DNA of 64,000 nucleotides, from positions 34,913,375 to 34,977,374 of the forward strand of contig NC_092497.1 in the NCBI RefSeq assembly GCF_047495875.1. Direction: 5' to 3'. The stretch comes from Pithys albifrons albifrons. Lineage: Eukaryota; Chordata; Aves; Passeriformes; Thamnophilidae. The translations under genes and the position numbers were made by a program. The notes beneath the pieces were generated by a model, which saw only the letters and a list, made by a program, of their open reading frames with translations, had not been told where the DNA came from and searched no databases. Below, piece by piece: positions 36,327 through 47,153 of the stretch (positions are counted from its first letter, which is position 1; each line of letters begins with the position of its first letter).

Positions 36327-39300
36327 GTAAGATAGTTCTACAATTACTAAATCCTTTTTTCTATTAAAAAGCCATCAATGTACAAAGCTTGGTTTTTATT
36401 TGCTGCATAGGAAAGCTGATAGGGTTGGGTGCACTCATTTAGATTAAACTGTGTCCAGTCTGGAACGTAAGCTAAATCCTACCATGCTCTTTCAGAAGTT
36501 AATAAACATATAGCTTTTATTTTTTTGTGTGTTTTATTCATAGTTTCTGTGTCAGTTCTGCTGGGAGTTTTTGCTTAGTATAACTTAAAACATTACTTTT
36601 TAAATGGTATTTACACAACATATAGGAATGTGTGTGAACAGGGTAAACAGACTAAGCAAGGAGACTATGGTGCTCTGTCCAGCATTGATTTCAGTTGGAT
36701 GACTTAAGCCAATCTCTGTTGAATTAATTAGCAGAATTGGATTAATTGGCAGGCCTGCTAGAGGAAATCTGCTCTGCTTTATAGCTACTTGTCCTCTGAT
36801 TAAATAATGCTTCCTGTTTTGAAGGTAAAGTTGCAATAGTGCTGAATTTATTCAGAACAATATGAAAAAGCAAGTCACCTGCTACATGAACTGCTGTTTC
36901 CTTTTGTATGAGTCTGCATCCTGTGTATCCTGCAGGAAGAATGTATGTTGTAAAACTCAATTTTTTTGTTTAGAGAGCATGACAGAAGCAGAAAACAGAA
37001 GTTTCTTTTCTTTTTTTTTTTATTTTCCCCTGACAGTAATTGTTCCATACGCTTAATGAAATATCAGAAATACAGTTGATGTGATACTTTATCAGAGTGC
37101 CTTGTGATCCTTGTGTTGCTTTACTGTGTGCTGTGCTTAATTGATTATGTGGTCATTTTCTCTTGGACTGCAAGCCGATCATTGGTTTAGTCTTCAGTAT
37201 ATAAGCTGCATGTTTTAGAGTTTCTGGCCAGAATATCAATTAGTCTATAGCTGAGTGTTGGAATTTTGCAGCAATGAAAGATCTCTCTCAGAATTTAAAT
37301 TCAATTCCTATTGGTATTACTCTCTATCAAGGGCTATTTAAAATAATCCTCTTCTCCTTAAAAAAAAATTTAAAAAATCGTAAACTACAATTTTCTTAGA
37401 TCTTGATCCAGTGCAAAATTCCTTAAAAATACAAATGTTCCATTTTTATGCACCAGCAGTCTATGAAAAAGCTTGTCAGCACCTATGCTACGCTTTCATT
37501 GAGATAACAATTCTGGTAATAAATGAAGGTCTTATAAAAAGCAGTGCTGTCTGTGTGTTCACCTCTGACGCAATTCGAGCACATACCTTTTTTTGATTTT
37601 ACTATGCTTCTTTCTGAGAGTCTTATCTACACCTTTGTCTATGTTTTTTTTGCATTTTGATCAGCAATTGTACTGTAAAGGGTTTTGCATCTTTTATAAG
37701 TCAAGTGGTGAAGATGGTAAAAAGGCCTTGATGTGTAGAATAATTAATAGCAACGCTTAAAGTGTTGTATGATTTGTGGACTGGGAAAGTGTGCAAATAT
37801 GTGGTACTTCCAGATGCACAAATTTTCCTAAGCAAAAAATTCATTTTCTTTAGGTCATGTGCTTGAATGTGACTTGTTCATATTGAGAGTTTTGCAGATA
37901 CACACCATCTAAACAAATTCTGCACCCTGGAGATGAGTGTCTTGAAATTGCTTTAAAGAAACCATAAAGAAGACAAGCCTGATCATAAAATTTATACATC
38001 TGCTTTTACCTGTGTGCATAGTTTCAGTGTGAAAAGTGTCTCCTGCTGTTTCTTTGTTATTTTAATCTTAATAATGACTTGCTTTTCTTTGGTGCTGAAG
38101 TTACCCACGCTCATTCTGAGACTAACAACCGTTAGTCTCATATGTTATAATTAGAACAAAATTGGCATTCTGGGTAATTTTAAACCTAAAGCTCCATCAC
38201 CATATAACTCAAGACACTCTTTGATTTTTTTGCTTTGTTCTTAGAAAAAAAAAAAAAGAAAAACCTAAACATGTGGAGGTTTTGGTGATAACATGTAAAC
38301 ATGTTTACCATAAGCATTCTTTAATATGATTTGCATTTTTACTTGCCTTGAACATCAATTCCTTACTTGTAAGAAAACAAGAAAGTTCCTATGTTAACCA
38401 GCTTCTCTTTTGGATTGTGACAATTATAACATGTAGTAAGGTGTCAAAATAGAACACTTTTATGTATAGAATTTTTAGATATAATTGCCAAACACCAGAA
38501 ATCTAAGAAATCATAAATGGTGCTTTGTAAGGATTTGCATTGCTAGGTACTGAACATTTTACCACCCTTTAACTTTCCACAGAAGTTGATGGGTGTCAGA
38601 TCACTAAGAATCTATGGGACTAAGAGAGTTGCTTTGCCATCAGGAGAGCCCATGCTGTTTATTTAACACCACTTTTATTTAACTCTATACCACAATATTC
38701 TTTTTCAAACTAAAGTGATTTTTAAAGGTCTGTTGCATAAAAATATTTTACTTAATTAGGCAAACAGTCTTCATGTCAAGGAGAGGTACTTACAGAGCAT
38801 TCTCAGGGAGGTTGTTCTGGCTGTTGTGCTACCTGTGACTAATGCACAACCAAGCAAGAGGCTGATGGCTGCTGTTCAATTGCACCCTTTATCTTTCTGT
38901 TTGTGACTGTTGGTCTTAGAATTGCAAGGCTGGCTTGGGTGGATGAGGAGCAAGCTGAATAACTGTGTCTGCCCTTTTACCACAGTGACAACACAGAGAC
39001 TATTTTACTTCAAGCTTGTCCCCGCTCACAAAAGATTGAGCTCTTGTGAGAAACAAGCTGCATTAATAATTACATCTTTGGCTGGAGAGATGTGTAACAA
39101 GGTTTTGATAGTGGGCAGATACAGGGGTGTCTTTCTGTGAGGAGATGCCAGAAGCTTCCTCTGTGACTGACAGAGCCATTGCCAGGCAGCTCCAACGCAG
39201 ACCCATCACTGGCCAAGGCTGAGCCTGTCGGTGACAGTGGTAGTACCTCTGAGATATTGTATTTAAGAAGGGGAGGAAAAACCCCTGTACCACAGCAATT

Positions 39301-40272
39301 GCAGCCAGAGAAGAAAGAACTTGGAACATGTAAGAGAAAGACCTTTGAAGACAAAGGTCAGTGGAGAAGGAAGGACAGAAGATGTGCCAGGCCAGAGATT
39401 TCCCTGCAGCCCACGGTGAAGACCATGGTGACACAGCTGTGCCCCTGCAGCCCATGCAGGGCCATGGTGAAGCACATATACACCTGCAGCTGTGGAGGAC
39501 TCCACACCAGATCAGGTGGATGTGAAAAAAAGCAGGCTGTGACCCCATGGAAATCCCATGCTGGAGCAGGCTCCTGGCAAAATAGGAGGGAGGAGCCCAC
39601 ACTGGGGCAGATTTGCTGGCAGGACTTGTCACCCCGTGGGAAAGCAGTCTGTTTTGAGAGACTGTCTTCCGTGGGAGGTGGCCCACTCTGGAGCAGGGGA
39701 AGAGTGTGAGGCCTCTGCCCCATGAGGAAGGAGTGTCACGAAGACAGCATATGATGAACTGATCACGACTCCCATTCCCTGTCCCCTTGTGCCTCTAGGG
39801 CCATAAGGTAGAGAAAATTGGAAGTAAAATTGAGTCTAAGAAGAAGTGAGAGGTGTGGGTAAGGTGTTGGAGCATTTGTTTTTATTTCTCATTATTCTAC
39901 TCTGATTTGATTGGTAATAAATTAAATTAATTTTCCTAAGTCAAGTCTGTTTTCCCCACGGCATTGAATATCTCTCCCTGTCCTTGTCTTGCCCCACAAG
40001 CCTTTCACTGTAGTTTCTCTCCCCTGCCCAGCTGAGGAGGTAAATGACTGAGCAGCTTTAGTGGGCAGGATCAGGCCATCACAGATACTGAGAGCATTTA
40101 CTTTATGTTTTGTGCTGTGCTTTGAAAGTACTGATTGCCACATCATCATGCTGAACTGAAGTACTTCAGAGGAGGATTTGCAGCCATCAGGTGCAGGCTC
40201 AAGATGTCAATTGCTGCTGTTTTGCTCTGGTTCAGCCTGATTGTCTTCAGTGATTGCTTTCCTGTGTTACAG
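36327..40272 (+). other. APBA1 intron 4
   Basis: A 3.9-kb intron. The last quarter is an ERVL-type solo LTR (about 39070-40082). The rest is unique AT-rich sequence with A- and T-runs. Confidence 0.85.
39070..40082 (+). mobile_element. ERVL-type solo LTR (about 1 kb)
   Basis: This long LTR is of a type common in bird genomes. A TATTTAAGAAGG promoter box lies at 39260-39267. Repeated modules around the phrases CCCTGCAGCCCA, CTGGAGCAGG and CCCGTGGGAA follow. Next come ATTGGTAATAAATTAAATTAATTTTCC with its AATAAA at 39916-39921, then TCTCTCCCTGTCC and CCAGCTGAGGAGG near the 3' end, which closes GGCCATCACA at about 40082. There is no retroviral internal sequence on either side, so it is a solo LTR. 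A 176-codon open frame inside it is LTR sequence and not a gene. The left end is diverged and the target duplication was not found. Confidence 0.8.
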
Positions 40273-40418
40273 TTCCTGGACCTTGTGATCCTGAAGACTT
40301 AATCGATGGAATAATTTTTGCTGCCAATTACCTTGGTTCAACTCAACTCCTTTCTGATAAAACTCCCTCCAAGAATGTGAGAATGATGCAGGCTCAGGAA
40401 GCTGTCAGCAGGATCAAG
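40273..40418 (+). CDS. APBA1: APBA1 exon 5: start of the PTB domain
   Basis: The acceptor CCTGTGTTACAG ends at 40272 and the donor ATCAAG|GTGAGG follows 40418. The exon is 146 nt: it completes the split valine and then codes 48 codons to phase 0. It contains the first strand and helix of the PTB fold, with [17 protein letters not shown] followed by [17 protein letters not shown], residues 432-480. The PTB domain of this family binds the YENPTY motif of APP. The translation is identical to human over its whole length as recalled. An ERVL-type LTR ends about 190 bp upstream of this exon. Confidence 0.97.
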
Positions 40419-43400
40419 GTGAGGAGTAATTCCTTCTGCTGCTTCATGTGGCTGTCTTATGGTTGTGGGTATGAACTTCTTACTTAATAATTTTTTTTCA
40501 TTTGGGGTTATCTGTAGTTTTAGAAAGGTAAAAGTGCCTCACCTTTCTTTCTGCAAAATAAATAGAATGTTAATCCTGCTTTTGTAACAACACTGATAAG
40601 GTAAATTTACCAGGTCATTTTAATTCCCTATAGTAATACTTGTGCTGTGTATGCTAAACCAGAGTCTAAAGTGAGTGGTGGTCGAAGTTATGTAAGTATT
40701 GCAGCTGCTTCTGACTTGGCACTTGATGGAACTGCTGCTGTGGTAATATGTTAATGACTACAGTTACTTTTACCCCTGCTGTTGATACTTGTTTTTCCCC
40801 ACATAACAGCTAGGAACTGATTTAAAAAGAAAATGCCTGTAATGGTTACAGAGATGTATGGGAAAAAATATTTTGTCTTGGAATCTGGTATGTTTGCTTT
40901 GTTTAGAAAAACAGAAATGCCAACTGATTTCGGTACAGGCCATGGCAATGTGCATGCTGTTGTATTCTAAGTTACAATGATGACACTGTCAACTGAAATT
41001 AACATGTGTGGATGAAGTATTGCCTGGTTGTATAGGATACTGCAATATTCCCAGTGACTGGGAATACATAACTGGCTTATAGGCTCACAGCTTCATCTCA
41101 CACTGATTCAGCTAACCAACACAATCTCCTCTGGGAATTTTTCTTAGTTTAATATTTGTATGTTCTTCTTTTGTAGTTTATTTTGAGTTCCAGCTCAGAT
41201 TTGGTGTGTGATTATGTAAAAGAGAGAGGAAGAGAAGAGAAGGTTAACAGCAAGGCCAATAGTATTGTCTGTTAAGGTCGGCTGATGCTTCCTACTGTTG
41301 TTATTCCTTTTGATGTTTTCCATGACATGTTTTCAGTTCAGTATGTGACTTTAACACAGAAGTTCCAACTGGAAACCATTGAGAGACTCATATAAATTGT
41401 AATTTTGCTGATGTTCAAATGCATAAGTTCTTGTAACCTTGTCTCTGAAAATCATTAACACTTTTGCATTTTCAAAGAGGCAGGTATGTAGCCTTCCTGG
41501 TACACATAGATCATCCTTTGCCATATCTGTAGAAATTTCACAAACTTATGCTACTAAGCCTTTTGCAAAGAGTGATTTATCTTTGTTCATCGGAGACTTT
41601 TTATTCACTAACATTCTTCAAAAATATATTTCATTCAGCTTTCTCAACCCTGGCAGGTCTTGGTGGGTTCTTCACAAAGCTGCAGTGAAGAGATTCCCTT
41701 ATAGAGTGTGCTTTTTTCCTGCTCTGGGTGCAAGTAAGACTGTGTCCCTCTGTTTATTAGTCCCCATGTATTCTTTCCAGATGCGTGGCCATCCAATAGA
41801 AAATTTGTCTTATTTGAACAGACAGGAAACCCCAGATAAGAAAGAGAAGGGAGAGAAGAGAAATAAGGGCTTTGGTGAGGCTTGATCTAGAAGGGACACG
41901 TCACTGGAGGCTGAAAGGAAAGATTGGCATCAGCGATCATAGGAAAATTGTACCAGGAGTGAAACTTGAGCCTGGGCTTGGGCAGAAAGTTTGCACCTAG
42001 AAGGTAAAGCTTCTGTGGGAATACACACTAGAAAAGTTTTGAAGGATGTGGTAGAAAAAAATGAAACAATACTGATTCTAATTGAGTCTATGAGATGTAA
42101 GTGTACAATCTTTCTCTAATTGTATTTCTTAGAAATTCATTAAGAAAATATAATTCTTTTCAAGCATTCTGTTATGCTTCAGCATTTCTGTGCCTCAAAA
42201 CAGAAGAGATCTATTTAACTCATTACACTCATAGCCCCCATAGTTTATGCATCCATATAAATCAGCAGGCATGAATATTTTGGTTGTAGTATGTTTGTCT
42301 CAGGATTGAGGCCCAAGTAGTTGCATTGCTGGCATGGTAAAACCCTAGCTAGTGTGCCTAATTTTCTAAAGCTCAGTGTATTTCACTTACTGCATGGTGC
42401 ACAACACCACTGTACACTTCTTTGACAGCTACTGCTTTTTGCTTCAAAGTGAAGCTTAAGGCAACCTCCCTGCACCTAAGGGTCTTTGGCTTGTTTATCA
42501 GTGTGGACTTTGGCAGATTTAGTCGCTGCTTGCCATTAAAGCTAAATGGTTTTAATGAAAAATTCATTATGACAGATGGAGTTCCTACTGCCAGATTCAC
42601 TGCATAGTTAGCCTTTATTCCATAAGCATAAAATATAGCTTACACAGTGACTGTGATGGTTGTGCCCTACTCATGTTTGTTTACAGAGTGTCATATGTGT
42701 TGCATGTCAAACCATTTCTTCATAGTTAAAGACAAAGTTTTTGAATTAAGAATGAGCTTTTAAAATAGGCAAACTTAAAGTTAAGAGCATTAAAAAGGGG
42801 TGAAGAGTTTTGTTTAAGCCCTCCTATGTACGTATACTTTCACATAAGTGTATTCCTTTTGAATTTAATAATCCCTATAATGCAGAGCCTTCAGACTGCA
42901 TATTCGTTTAGAATAAGAACAGATTTGAAAATCACTTTCCATTCTGTTTCTTTAAAAAAGTCTTTCTTCAGTTAAAAGTACAGTAATTGATTGCTTTCTT
43001 GCATGGCCATTCATCTCTGTGAAGTTCAATTAAGTTAAACAGATATAGTGCTTTGAAGGTATTCATCAGGCGTAGTTATGAGGATTTCACTAGGAGGCAG
43101 TTTTAGTTTGCTGTTTGGCAGGTTTAAAGATTTTTAGCTAACACCTGGTGTAATTTCTGAGTGTAATTGAAGATAGAACCCATATGTGGAAATAGTTAAA
43201 TATTACACACATTTTGTTCACTCATGTCATCTCCATGCGCCCTGAGTTGCAGTACATTTTCCATAGAGGCTAAATGGGTTGAGTAAACTAAAGATATCTC
43301 TGTAGCAAAAGCAGAAGCTTGCTGCTTTTTAATATTTTGTAATTTTGGAAATTGTTTCTAGAGAAATAATTACATTTCATTTGCCTTAAATGAAAATCCT

Positions 43401-45173
43401 GAATTCTGTATTTTTTAAACAAATAACATTTTGTGTAGATTAGGTAGTTTCTGGGGGTTTTTTTCTTCTAGAAAGAATATTCTCATTTAAATTAGCAAAA
43501 TAATGTGGTAACAATGTCTAATAAAGCCTTCTGCAAAGAATTATCTTGATTTTTTTGTTGTTCATGGACCATATCTTTTTTATGACATTTCTGTGCAGTT
43601 AAATCACTTATTAGAATTTCTTGTTTCATATCATTATCTTACTTTTATTAAATATTTCAAGAACTGAATTTTGCTCCCATTTGAAGAACTGAATTTTCAA
43701 TAAATTAAATTATAGTGTATTTTGATAAATTGTTGATTCTTCTTTGTAAACCTGTAGCTAAAGGTTTTCCCCCCCTTTTTCTCTTTTTTGGCCTGTACTT
43801 TTCCTTGTTTTGGAGGTCCATCACTCTAAAATTTAGAGAGGGAGGGAAACTGTCTGAAGGAGAGCTTGATTTTGGAAAGCAATTTAAATGCTCTACCTCA
43901 GGAGTATGTCCAGTTTATGTAAGACAGCTGTATGTTATTTCTGGGTATCAATTTAAATTAATAGCAATGTAATGAAGAACCTGCCATGTGAGGCAGTTCT
44001 GATTGCTTTTGCCATAGTTTTCAATCACCAGGCTATCAAGTACTTCCTAGTTTGAAAAAGATGGCTAAAAGCTAGTGTAAGAGTGTTTCTATTTGAAAAT
44101 AAGCAGCATGGCCTAAACTTTGAGTACCTGCTTTCAGATTTGTTTAGACAAATCCTGATCACTTTAAGTTGTGAGCATCAGTATAAAACATTTGATGTGT
44201 TTTGTGATTCAGACCTCCTGTTTGTTCTTCATAAAAGTAATTAGTGCTGAATCTGTATGGAACCTATTAATTTTATCAGCAAAGAGGCTGTTACTGTTGG
44301 AAGTAAAAGGATAACTGCCAGCCTGGTGAGTATTACATTTCTTCACTAAGCAGGTCCAGAAGTGCAGTTCACCTTGGTTTGAATTAATGATTGCAAGACT
44401 GTAATAAGTACATGTTATTTGGGTTGTTGCTAGAAGCCTGGTTTATGGTGTTTGTGGAACTGAAGTACTGGCTCCACTGCTTCCTTTAAAAAATGTGGGA
44501 GTATGGGCATATCTTTATGTAGGTGACACAGGAAAATATGTTGTCCAGAGATGCAATGCAAACATGGGTTTATTAATATAATATCTGTTTGTTTGCTCAG
44601 AAGGAGAAGAAAATGAAGGTGACAGTTACCTTCTGTAATTATATTTTTCCAGGAGAAAGTAGCATAGTTTTAGGGAGGTTATTTTTTGGAGTCCGTTAAA
44701 ATATGAGATCTGAAAAAGCTGGGATAACAAGGATTAATATTCTTCTCTCACCTTTTTGCATTGACGTGCCTTCAAAAGAAGTGACATCATGGTTTACACT
44801 GCTGTAAGTGAGGGAAGCTCTGTTTTGGTTCTCAAAAAAAAAAAAAAAAGCCAAACCCAAAAGAACAAATGATCACAAAATAACCTTGTTTGTTGCACAT
44901 AACATTTTAAGTGAAAAATCCCCCAATCCTTTTGTGTTCTTACTGACACTTTTGGTGATGTTTCTTTTCATTCCTGAAAGTAATTGTGGTAACCCTGAAT
45001 TTATTTTTTTAAACAAAAAAGAAAATAAGGAAATTAATATAAACAGGGACTAATTTAGGTTGGCTAGTAGTCTGTGAGCCCTGACACTAGCATGCAGATT
45101 CCTGCTTGATTTGGGGTCTCTGTAAGTTCTTATCTAACTGTTCTCCTGTCTCTGTTTGTTCCATGCTAAGCAG
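40419..45173 (+). other. APBA1 intron 5
   Basis: A 4.8-kb AT-rich intron before the microexon. No repeats or genes were recognised. The last 100 nt contain a GCATG (45090-45094), a CU-rich tract and TGCTAAGCAG at the acceptor. Confidence 0.85.
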
Positions 45174-45206
45174 ATGGCCCAGAAATTAGCCAAAAGCAGG
45201 AAGAAG
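45174..45206 (+). CDS. APBA1: APBA1 exon 6: 33-nt microexon in the PTB domain
   Basis: The exon is flanked by CCATGCTAAGCAG and AAGAAG|GTGCAG and codes exactly 11 residues, MAQKLAKSRKK (481-491), in phase 0 at both ends. This equals human residues 491-501, a segment that I recall being absent from an alternative human isoform. It adds a strongly basic patch to a PTB loop. Features typical of neuron-regulated microexons are visible. A UGC lies just before the acceptor AG (TGCTAAGCAG). A CU-rich tract runs from 45135 to 45160. GCATG, the RBFOX core, lies 80 nt upstream (45090). TGCATG lies at 45468-45473 downstream, after a very T-rich stretch. The regulation is inferred; the exon itself is certain from conservation. 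Confidence 0.95.
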
Positions 45207-46296
45207 GTGCAGTACAAACTCCATCAGCTTGATATTATGCTTGTTCTTTTGTTTTCTGGGATGGTTTTTTCTTTTCTTTTTATTTTGTGGTTTTATTTTC
45301 TGCATCCAGCAAGAATTTTTCAGATTTATTTCTGAGCCACCATACAAGTTGACATGTCTGAAATCAGTTGCCTGGTTGGCCATTTTTTGTTGGTTATCAT
45401 TATCCATTTCATGTTAGAAATAGAGTAAAGATTGGATATATCAAATGGTTACAGACAGTACCCAAAATGCATGCTAAAGAAACAGGACTGAAACAGGCAA
45501 AGGTTTTAAATCTGTAAAATGACAGATTAAAATAAAGTGGACTTTTTTCTTTTTTTTTTTCTTTTTTTTTAAGATTTTTTTTTATCTTTCTGTAAGACTG
45601 ATTTGTTTGATTCACAGAGGTGTGAAATTGCTGGATGCAAAAAAAAGTTAATGTCTATACTTAGAGTAATATACTGAATTCACTCACCTTTTAAAAATTT
45701 TGTTTGTGAAGCTCTTGAGTATCTTTTAACAAACATAATTTAAAAAAATATTAGTGTTTGCTTTCTGTTAACAAAAGATGACTTCTAAGGTGGGTTACAG
45801 CTTGAATAGTATATTGTCTGTCTGTGAAGGCCTTTGTAGCAAAAATGCATTATGAATTGCTCAAATAGCATACACCTGTGCTCTTGGCAATCACTGTTAG
45901 CCCATATAGAAATTCCTCAGGCAAGAGATGCTGTTGGGGCTTTCTACGGCTTGTATGAAAACCTTCTTTAAAGTAGGATTCACAGTGTGCAGAAAATGGT
46001 AGAATCATTTTGATATTCATAAAATCTTTATGTAGTTTATGCTGCAGACAGGTATAATTTATTGAATCAGAAAAAATATCAGGGAAGCTTTTAACTTTTT
46101 TCAAACAATACCCAATTCAATTTCACATATATGATACAGTTTCCCCATCTTTGTGTTTATCTTTTGCTTCTGCAGTTTAATACTCTATCCTGCATTGGTA
46201 TTCTGGTGACTGTGTCTTAGTGCACCCTTGTTTGTTAACTAACAACATTAGTATGTTACCTAATGTGTTTTTTGACTCTAACCCATTTATTTGCAG
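45207..46296 (+). other. APBA1 intron 6 with T-rich stretches
   Basis: A 1.1-kb intron after the microexon. It opens with a T-rich region (45238-45300). It has TGCATG at 45468-45473 and a near-pure T block at 45541-45592. These may serve splicing control, or the T block may be simple sequence only. Confidence 0.7.
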
Positions 46297-46383
46297 GCTC
46301 CAGAAGGTGAATCTCAACCCATGACTGAAGTAGACCTCTTCATTTCTACACAGAGAATAAAAGTACTGAATGCAGACACACAG
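46297..46383 (+). CDS. APBA1: APBA1 exon 7: PTB domain
   Basis: This 87-nt exon (29 codons, phase 0-0) lies between ATTTATTTGCAG and CAG|GTATGG. It codes residues 492-520, with [19 protein letters not shown] forming central PTB strands. The translation is identical to human as recalled. It follows the microexon, so exon 5 may splice either to exon 6 or directly here while keeping the frame. Confidence 0.97.
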
Positions 46384-46967
46384 GTATGGACATAAAACAC
46401 CTTTGTCAGTATTGTGGCAGTAGACTACTGAAATCGACTTTCCCCTACATGCTAAAATTTGTCCTTCAAAATATTCTGGCTCTTGTATTTCCCTCCAGGA
46501 TTTCTTAGTGAGAAATCCATGGTCGACAGCTGTATCCCACAGGCAGTTACTCCAATGTGTCTGACTCTAGAAGTGCTTAGTACTTGTGGGTAAACTGATT
46601 GCAGCCAGCTCATTTCTCATAAGCCATGATGCATCAAGTGTTGATTGTGCCCAGAGTAGGCCAAAATGTTTAGTTGTAATAATTTGTTCATAATCCTTTA
46701 TGCATACATGCCCAACAGACAGAAGTTCTGACATTGAGGTCTTTATGTTCTTTTACACACAAGCATCCCTTTAGTATGTAAAATTTTCTATTTACTTTAC
46801 TTTTCAAAACCGAAGCTCTTATTTCCTGTTGGCATCTCCTGCTGGCATGACAGGTATTACAGACTTAATTTAAGAAAGGTTTTATTGCTGTCTGTGTGTT
46901 TTCATCCTGGGTGTGCAGTAAGAACTTCACTGAAGCAGCTGCTTATGTTGGTTTTCTTATTTCCCAG
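46384..46967 (+). other. APBA1 intron 7
   Basis: A 584-bp intron between two PTB exons. Nothing else was recognised. Confidence 0.9.
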
Positions 46968-47153
46968 GAAACCATGATGGATCATCCCCTGCGGACCATT
47001 TCTTACATTGCTGATATAGGAAATATAGTTGTTTTGATGGCTCGTAGGCGAATGCCACGCTCTAGCTCCCAGGATAATGTGGAAGCATCTCACCCTTCCC
47101 AAGACGGAAAGAGGCAGTACAAAATGATTTGCCATGTCTTTGAGTCTGAGGAT
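46968..47153 (+). CDS. APBA1: APBA1 exon 8: PTB domain core
   Basis: This 186-nt exon (62 codons, phase 0-0) lies between TTATTTCCCAG and GAT|GTAAGC. It codes residues 521-582: [18 protein letters not shown], then [13 protein letters not shown], a serine-rich loop, and [13 protein letters not shown]. The SYIADIG and CHVFES motifs are standard PTB strand sequences. Only two conservative changes against human are apparent in the loop (SSSQD instead of SNSQE). Confidence 0.97.

Noticed and set aside
39179..39709. A 176-codon open frame and overlapping minus-strand frames (up to 207 codons)
   Set aside because: They lie entirely inside a solo LTR made of repeated GC-rich modules; the open frames follow from composition.
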